Below the pieces are notes generated by a model. The model saw only the letters and a list, made by a program, of their open reading frames with translations. It was not told the DNA's origin and ran no database searches. DNA of 64,000 bases from NCBI RefSeq assembly GCF_963678635.1, contig NW_026970756.1:87501-151500 (forward strand), given 5' to 3'. The stretch comes from Symsagittifera roscoffensis (taxonomy: Eukaryota > Xenacoelomorpha > Acoela > Convolutidae). The stretch's first letter is position 1; the number at the start of each line of letters is the position of its first letter. A program made the position numbers and the translations under genes. Below are positions 57,319 through 64,000 of the stretch, piece by piece.

Positions 57319-60300
57319 TCAAATTTTGTCAATATGCTTGATGGTCAGCTGCATGAAAAAGATGGGAGCTGTGCGACTAGTGGTTCAAAAGTTATGACCC
57401 GAGCCGTAAACAAGCTCAAAATGAGGTCCAAAACTGACGAAGTTGCTTCAGTTGGCTTGAAAGTTAACAAAGCTTGCTCGTAGAGCTTCCGGGATAGGCC
57501 CATTCGCTTCCTCGTGAAAAATAGGTCTTAGAACCACCTTAGATGAGCTTGCGCGACCCTTGGTTGAGCTGCAGGAGCGACTGATCGAAGCGGAAGACCC
57601 CTATTTTGAGCTGAAAAATGGGGGTCTCAGGGCTCTAAAACGCTTGTTTGAGCTTAAAGGAGTGCTCGCACAGCTCACTTTCAATTTTAGCGAAGTTAGA
57701 TATGCTTGATGGTCAGCTGCATGAAAAAGATGGGAGCTGTGCGACCAGTGGTTCAAAAGTTATGACCCGAGCCGTAAACAAGCTCAAAATGAGGTCCAAA
57801 ACTGACGAAGTTGCTTCAGTTGGCTTGAAAGTTAACAAAGCTTGCTCGTAGAGCTTCCGGGATAAGCCCATTCGCTTCCTCGTGAAAAATAGGTCTTAGA
57901 ACCACCTTAGATGAGCTTGCGCGACCCTTGGTTGAGCTGCAGGAGCGACTGATCGAAGCGGAAGACCCCTATTTTGAGCTGAAAAATGGGGGTCTCAGGG
58001 CTCTAAAACGCTTGTTTGAGCTTGAAGGAGTGCTCGCACAGCTCACTTTCAATTTTAGCGAAGTTAGATATGCTTGATGGTCAGCTGCATGAAAAAGATG
58101 GGAGCTGTGCGACCAGTGGTTCAAAAGTTATGACCCGAGCCGTAAACAAGCTCAAAATGAGGTCCAAAACTGACGAAGTTGCTTCAGTTGGCTTGAAAGT
58201 TAACAAAGCTTGCTCGTAGAGCTTCCGGGATAAGCCCATTCGCTTCCTCGTGAAAAATAGGTCTTAGAACCACCTTAGATGAGCTTGCGCGACCCTTGGT
58301 TGAGCTGCAGGAGCGACTGATCGAAGCGGAAGACCCCTATTTTGAGCTGAAAAATGGGGGTCTCAGGGCTCTAAAACGCTTGTTTGAGCTTGAAGGAGTG
58401 CTCGCACAGCTCACTTTCAATTTTAGCGAAGTTAGATATGCTTGATGGTCAGCTGCATGAAAAAGATGGGAGCTGAGCGACCAGTGGTTCAAAAGTTATG
58501 ACCCGAGCCGTAAACAAGCTCAAAATGAGGTCCAAAACTGACGAAGTTGCTTCAGTTGACTTGAAAGTTAGCAAAGCTTGCTCGTAGAGCTTCCGGGATA
58601 GGCCCATTCGCTTCCTCGTGAAAAATAGGTCTTAGAACCACCTTAGATGAGCTTGCGCGACCCTTGGTTGAGCTGCAGGAGCGACTGATCGAAGCGGAAG
58701 ACCCCTATTTTGAGCTGAAAAATGGGGGTCTCAGGGCTCTAAAACGCTTGTTTGAGCTTGAAGGAGTGCTCGCACAGCTCACTTTCAATTTTAGCGAAGT
58801 TAGATATGCTTGATGGTCAGCTGCATGAAAAAGATGGGAGCTGTGCGACCAGTGGTTCAAAAGTTATGACCCGAGCCGTAAACAAGCTCAAAATGAGGTC
58901 CAAAACTGACGAAGTTGCTTCAGTTGGCTTGAAAGTTAACAAAGCTTGCTCGTAGAGCTTCCGGGATAAGCCCATTCGCTTCCTCGTGAAAAATAGGTCT
59001 TAGAACCACCTTAGATGAGCTTGCGCGACCCTTGGTTGAGCTGCAGGAGCGACTGATCGAAGCGGAAGACCCCTATTTTGAGCTGAAAAATGGGGGTCTC
59101 AGGGCTCTAAAACGCTTGTTTGAGCTTGAAGGAGTGCTCGCACAGCTCACTTTCAATTTTAGCGAAGTTAGATATGCTTGATGGTCAGCTGCATGAAAAA
59201 GATGGGAGCTGTGCGACCAGTGGTTCAAAAGTTATGACCCGAGCCGTAAACAAGCTCAAAATGAGGTCCAAAACTGACGAAGTTGCTTCAGTTGGCTTGA
59301 AAGTTAACAAAGCTTGCTCGTAGAGCTTCCGAGATAGGCCCATTCGCTTCCTCGTGAAAAATAGGTCTTAGAACCACCTTAGATGAGCTTGCGCGACCCT
59401 TGGTTGAGCTGCAGGAGCGACTGATCGAAGCGGAAGACCCCTATTTTGAGCTGAAAAATGGGGGTCTCAGGGCTCTAAAACGCTTGTTTGAGCTTGAAGG
59501 AGTGCTCGCACAGCTCACTTTCAATTTTAGCGAAGTTAGATATGCTTGATGGTCAGCTGCATGAAAAAGATGGGAGCTGTGCGACCAGTGGTTCAAAAGT
59601 TATGACCCGAGCCGTAAACAAGCTCAAAATGAGGTCCAAAACTGACGAAGTTGCTTCAGTTGGCTTGAAAGTTAACAAAGCTTGCTCGTAGAGCTTCCGG
59701 GATAGGCCCATTCGCTTCCTCGTGAAAAATAGGTCTTAGAACCACCTTAGATGAGCTTGCGCGACCCTTGGTTGAGCTGCAGGAGCGACTGATCGAAGCG
59801 GAAGACCCCTATTTTGAGCTGAAAAATGGGGGTCTCAGGGCTCTAAAACGCTTGTTTGAGCTTGAAGGAGTGCTCGCACAGCTCACTTTCAATTTTAGCG
59901 AAGTTAGATATGCTTGATGGTCAGCTGCATGAAAAAGATGGGAGCTGTGCGACCAGTGGTTCAAAAGTTATGACCCGAGCCGTAAACAAGCTCAAAATGA
60001 GGTCCAAAACTGACGAAGTTGCTTCAGTTGGCTTGAAAGTTAACAAAGCTTGCTCGTAGAGCTTCCGGGATAAGCCCATTCGCTTCCTCGTGAAAAATAG
60101 GTCTTAGAACCACCTTAGATGAGCTTGCGCGACCCTTGGTTGAGCTGCAGGAGCGACTGATCGAAGCGGAAGACCCCTATTTTGAGCTGAAAAATGGGGG
60201 TCTCAGGGCTCTAAAACGCTTGTTTGAGCTTGAAAGAGTGCTCGCACAGCTCACTTTCAATTTTAGCGAAGTTAGATATGCTTGATGGTCAGCTGCATGA

Positions 60301-63300
60301 AAAAGATGGGAGCTGTGCGACCAGTGGTTCAAAAGTTATGACCCGAGCCGTAAACAAGCTCAAAATGAGGTCCAAAACTGACGAAGTTGCTTCAGTTGGC
60401 TTGAAAGTTAACAAAGCTTGCTCGTAGAGCTTCCGGGATAAGCCCATTCGCTTCCTCGTGAAAAATAGGTCTTAGAACCACCTTAGATGAGCTTGCGCGA
60501 CCCTTGGTTGAGCTGCAGGAGCGACTGATCGAAGCGGAAGACCCCTATTTTGAGCTGAAAAATGGGGGTCTCAGGGCTCTAAAACGCTTGTTTGAGCTTG
60601 AAGGAGTGCTCGCACAGCTCACTTTCAATTTTAGCGAAGTTAGATATGCTTGATGGTCAGCTGCATGAAGAAGATGGGAGCTGTGCGACCAGTGGTTCAA
60701 AAGTTATGACCCGAGCCGTAAACAAGCTCAAAATGAGGTCCAAAACTGACGAAGTTGCTTCAGTTGGCTTGAAAGTTAACAAAGCTTGCTCGTAGAGCTT
60801 CCGAGATAGGCCCATTCGCTTCCTCGTGAAAAATAGGTCTTAGAACCACCTTAGATGAGCTTGCGCGACCCTTGGTTGAGCTGCAGGAGCGACTGATCGA
60901 AGCGGAAGACCCCTATTTTGAGCTGAAAAATGGGGGTCTCAGGGCTCTAAAACGCTTGTTTGAGCTTAAAGGAGTGCTCGCACAGCTCACTTTCAATTTT
61001 AGCGAAGTTAGATATGCTTGATGGTCAGCTGCATGAAAAAGATGGGAGCTGTGCGACCAGTGGTTCAAAAGTTATGACCCGAGCCGTAAACAAGCTCAAA
61101 ATGAGGTCCAAAACTGACGAAGTTGCTTCAGTTGGCTTGAAAGTTAACAAAGCTTGCTCGTAGAGCTTCCGGGATAAGCCCATTCGCTTCCTCGTGAAAA
61201 ATAGGTCTTAGAACCACCTTAGATGAGCTTGCGCGACCCTTGGTTGAGCTGCAGGAGCGACTGATCGAAGCGGAAGACCCCTATTTTGAGCTGAAAAATG
61301 GGGGTCTCAGGGCTCTAAAACGCTTGTTTGAGATTGAAGGAGTGCTCGCACAGCTCACTTTCAATTTTAGCGAAGTTAGATATGCTTGATGGTCAGCTGC
61401 ATGAAAAAGATGGGAGCTGTGCGACCAGTGGTTCAAAAGTTATGACCCGAGCCGTAAACAAGCTCAAAATGAGGTCCAAAACTGACGAAGTTGCTTCAGT
61501 TGGCTTGAAAGTTAACAAAGCTTGCTCGTAGAGCTTCCGAGATAGGCCCATTCGCTTCCTCGTGAAAAATAGGTCTTAGAACCACCTTAGATGAGCTTGC
61601 GCGACCCTTGGTTGAGCTGCAGGAGCGACTGATCGAAGCGGAAGACCCCTATTTTGAGCTGAAAAATGGGGGTCTCAGGGCTCTAAAACGCTTGTTTGAG
61701 CTTAAAGGAGTGCTCGCACAGCTCACTTTCAATTTTAGCGAAGTTAGATATGCTTGATGGTCAGCTGCATGAAAAAGATGGGAGCTGTGCGACCAGTGGT
61801 TCAAAAGTTATGACCCGAGCCGTAAACAAGCTCAAAATGAGGTCCAAAACTGACGAAGTTGCTTCAGTTGGCTTGAAAGTTAACAAAGCTTGCTCGTAGA
61901 GCTTCCGGGATAAGCCCATTCGCTTCCTCGTGAAAAATAGGTCTTAGAACCACCTTAGATGAGCTTGCGCGACCCTTGGTTGAGCTGCAGGAGCGACTGA
62001 TCGAAGCGGAAGACCCCTATTTTGAGCTGAAAAATGGGGGTCTCAGGGCTCTAAAACGCTTGTTTGAGCTTGAAGGAGTGCTCGCACAGCTCACTTTTAA
62101 TTTTAGCGAAGTTAGATATGCTTGATGGTCAGCTGCATGAAAAAGATGGGAGCTGTGCGACCAGTGGTTCAAAAGTTATGACCCGAGCCGTAAACAAGCT
62201 CAAAATGAGGTCCAAAACTGACGAAGTTGCTTCAGTTGGCTTGAAAGTTAACAAAGCTTGCTCGTAGAGCTTCCGGGATAGGCCCATTCGCGTCCTCGTG
62301 AAAAATAGGTCTTAGAACCACCTTAGATGAGCTTGCGCGACCCTTGGTTGAGCTGCAGGAGCGACTGATCGAAGCGGAAGACCCCTATTTTGAGCTGAAA
62401 AATGGGGGTCTCAGGGCTCTAAAACGCTTGTTTGAGCTTGAAGGAGTGCTCGCACAGCTCATTTTCAATTTTAGCGAAGTTAGATATGCTTAATGGTCAG
62501 CTGCATGAAAAAGATGGGAGCTGTGCGACCAGTGGTTCAAAAGTTATGACCCGAGCCGTAAACAAGCTCAAAATGAGGTCCAAAACTGACGAAGTTGCTT
62601 CAGTTGGCTTGAAAGTTAACAAAGCTTGCTCGTAGAGCTTCCGGGATAGGCCCATTCGCTTCCTCGTGAAAAATAGGTCTTAGAACCACCTTAGATGAGC
62701 TTGCGCGACCCTTGGTTGAGCTGCAGGAGCGACTGATCGAAGCGGAAGACCCCTATTTTGAGCTGAAAAATGGGGGTCTCAGGGCTCTAAAACGCTTGTT
62801 TGAGCTTAAAGGAGTGCTCGCACAGCTCACTTTCAATTTTAGCGAAGTTAGATATGCTTGATGGTCAGCTGCATGAAAAAGATGGGAGCTGTGCGACCAG
62901 TGGTTCAAAAGTTATGACCCGAGCCGTAAACAAGCTCAAAATGAGGTCCAAAACTGACGAAGTTGCTTCAGTTGGCTTGAAAAATAACAAAGCTTGCTCG
63001 TAGAGCTTCCGGGATAGGCCCATTCGCTTCCTCGTGAAAAATAGGTCTTAGAACCACCTTAGATGAGCTTGCGCGACCCTTGGTTGAGCTGCAGGAGCGA
63101 CTGATCGAAGCGGAAGACCCCTATTTTGAGCTGAAAAATGGGGGTCTCAGGGCTCTAAAACGCTTGTTTGAGCTTGAAGGAGTGCTCGCACAGCTCACTT
63201 TCAATTTTAGCGAAGTTAGATATGCTTGATGGTCAGCTGCATGAAAAAGATGGGAGCTGTGCGACCAGTGGTTCAAAAGTTATGACCCGAGCCGTAAACA

Positions 63301-64000
63301 AGCTCAAAATGAGGTCCAAAACTGACGAAGTTGCTTCAGTTGGCTTGAAAGTTAACAAAGCTTGCTCGTAGAGCTTCCGGGATAAGCCCATTCGCTTCCT
63401 CGTGAAAAATAGGTCTTAGAACCACCTTAGATGAGCTTGCGCGACCCTTGGTTGAGCTGCAGGAGCGACTGATCGAAGCGGAAGACCCCTATTTTGAGCT
63501 GAAAAATGGGGGTCTCAGGGCTCTAAAACGCTTGTTTGAGCTTGAAGGAGTGCTCGCACAGCTCACTTTCAATTTTAGCGAAGTTAGATATGCTTGATGG
63601 TCAGCTGCATGAAAAAGATGGGAGCTGTGCGACCAGTGGTTCAAAAGTTATGACCCGAGCCGTAAACAAGCTCAAAATGAGGTCCAAAACTGACGAAGTT
63701 GCTTCAGTTGGCTTGAAAGTTAACAAAGCTTGCTCGTAGAGCTTCCGGGATAGGCCCATTCGCTTCCTCGTGAAAAATAGGTCTTAGAACCACCTTAGAT
63801 GAGCTTGCGCGACCCTTGGTTGAGCTGCAGGAGCGACTGATCGAAGCGGAAGACCCCTATTTTGAGCTGAAAAATGGGGGTCTCAGGGCTCTAAAACGCT
63901 TGTTTGAGCTTGAAGGAGTGCTCGCACAGCTCACTTTCAATTTTAGCGAAGTTAGATATGCTTGATGGTCAGCTGCATGAAAAAGATGGGAGCTGTGCGA
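57319..64000 (+). repeat. 368-bp IGS satellite array, block C (about 18 monomers, continues past the window)
   Basis: Same monomer and phase as block B, starting after the border motif at 57303-57318. Variants such as TTCCGAGATAGG recur near 59330, 60802 and 61538. The window ends inside a monomer. Confidence 0.95.

Overview
The window is a eukaryotic nuclear ribosomal DNA (rDNA) locus. It holds one 18S gene (47091-48905), one divergent 5.8S gene (4133-4283) and one 28S gene (4601-12290, broken by two insertions), surrounded by tandem repeats. The rRNAs are clearly eukaryotic: separate 5.8S and ITS2, universal SSU and LSU motifs, about 1.8 kb of 18S and about 3.5 kb of 28S once the insertions are removed. 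They are fast-evolving, the 5.8S above all. A small metazoan is my best guess, but I cannot name the taxon from sequence alone. No ordinary protein-coding gene is present apart from one retrotransposon ORF.

Layout, left to right. 1-526: a unique spacer module ending in poly-T. 560-1383: a short block of 368-bp spacer repeats. 1384-4107: an ITS1-type array of 332-bp repeats. 4133-4283: 5.8S. 4284-4600: ITS2. 4601-12290: 28S, with a 194-nt insert exactly at the R2 retrotransposon site (6958-7151) and a 3965-bp APE-type non-LTR retrotransposon (7742-11706) in the peptidyl-transferase-centre sequence, flanked by 13-bp target duplications. 12291-13725: 167-bp spacer repeats. 13726-14311: second copy of the spacer module. 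14345-45272: about 85 monomers of the 368-bp repeat. 45273-47090: array edge, AT-rich segment and 5' external transcribed spacer (ETS). 47091-48905: 18S. 48906-53210: ITS1, with 100-bp repeats, five 38-bp repeats derived from the R2 target site, two 28S 3'-end fragments and another 332-bp array. 53211-53229: the first 19 nt of 5.8S, abruptly joined to spacer. 53233-56680: 167-bp repeats. 56691-57285: third spacer module. 57319-64000: 368-bp repeats running off the window.

The order of parts is not that of a normal rDNA repeat. At 1381-1384 the spacer joins ITS1 directly, so the 5.8S/28S gene has no 18S upstream. At 53229 the 18S-ITS1 unit ends inside 5.8S and returns to spacer, so the 18S has no 28S downstream. 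Both joints have short microhomology. The locus is therefore a pair of complementary defective units, or an assembly artefact with that appearance.

The most interesting object is the retrotransposon. It encodes one 1198-codon protein: AP endonuclease, reverse transcriptase, then three C2H2 zinc fingers at the C-terminus. Its endonuclease and RT motifs look intact. It starts at its first base with a sequence that folds as an HDV-like self-cleaving ribozyme (7742-7886). The frame has no ATG before the endonuclease domain. Its site, between bases equivalent to E. coli 23S 2449 and 2450, is also that of the omega group I intron (L2449).
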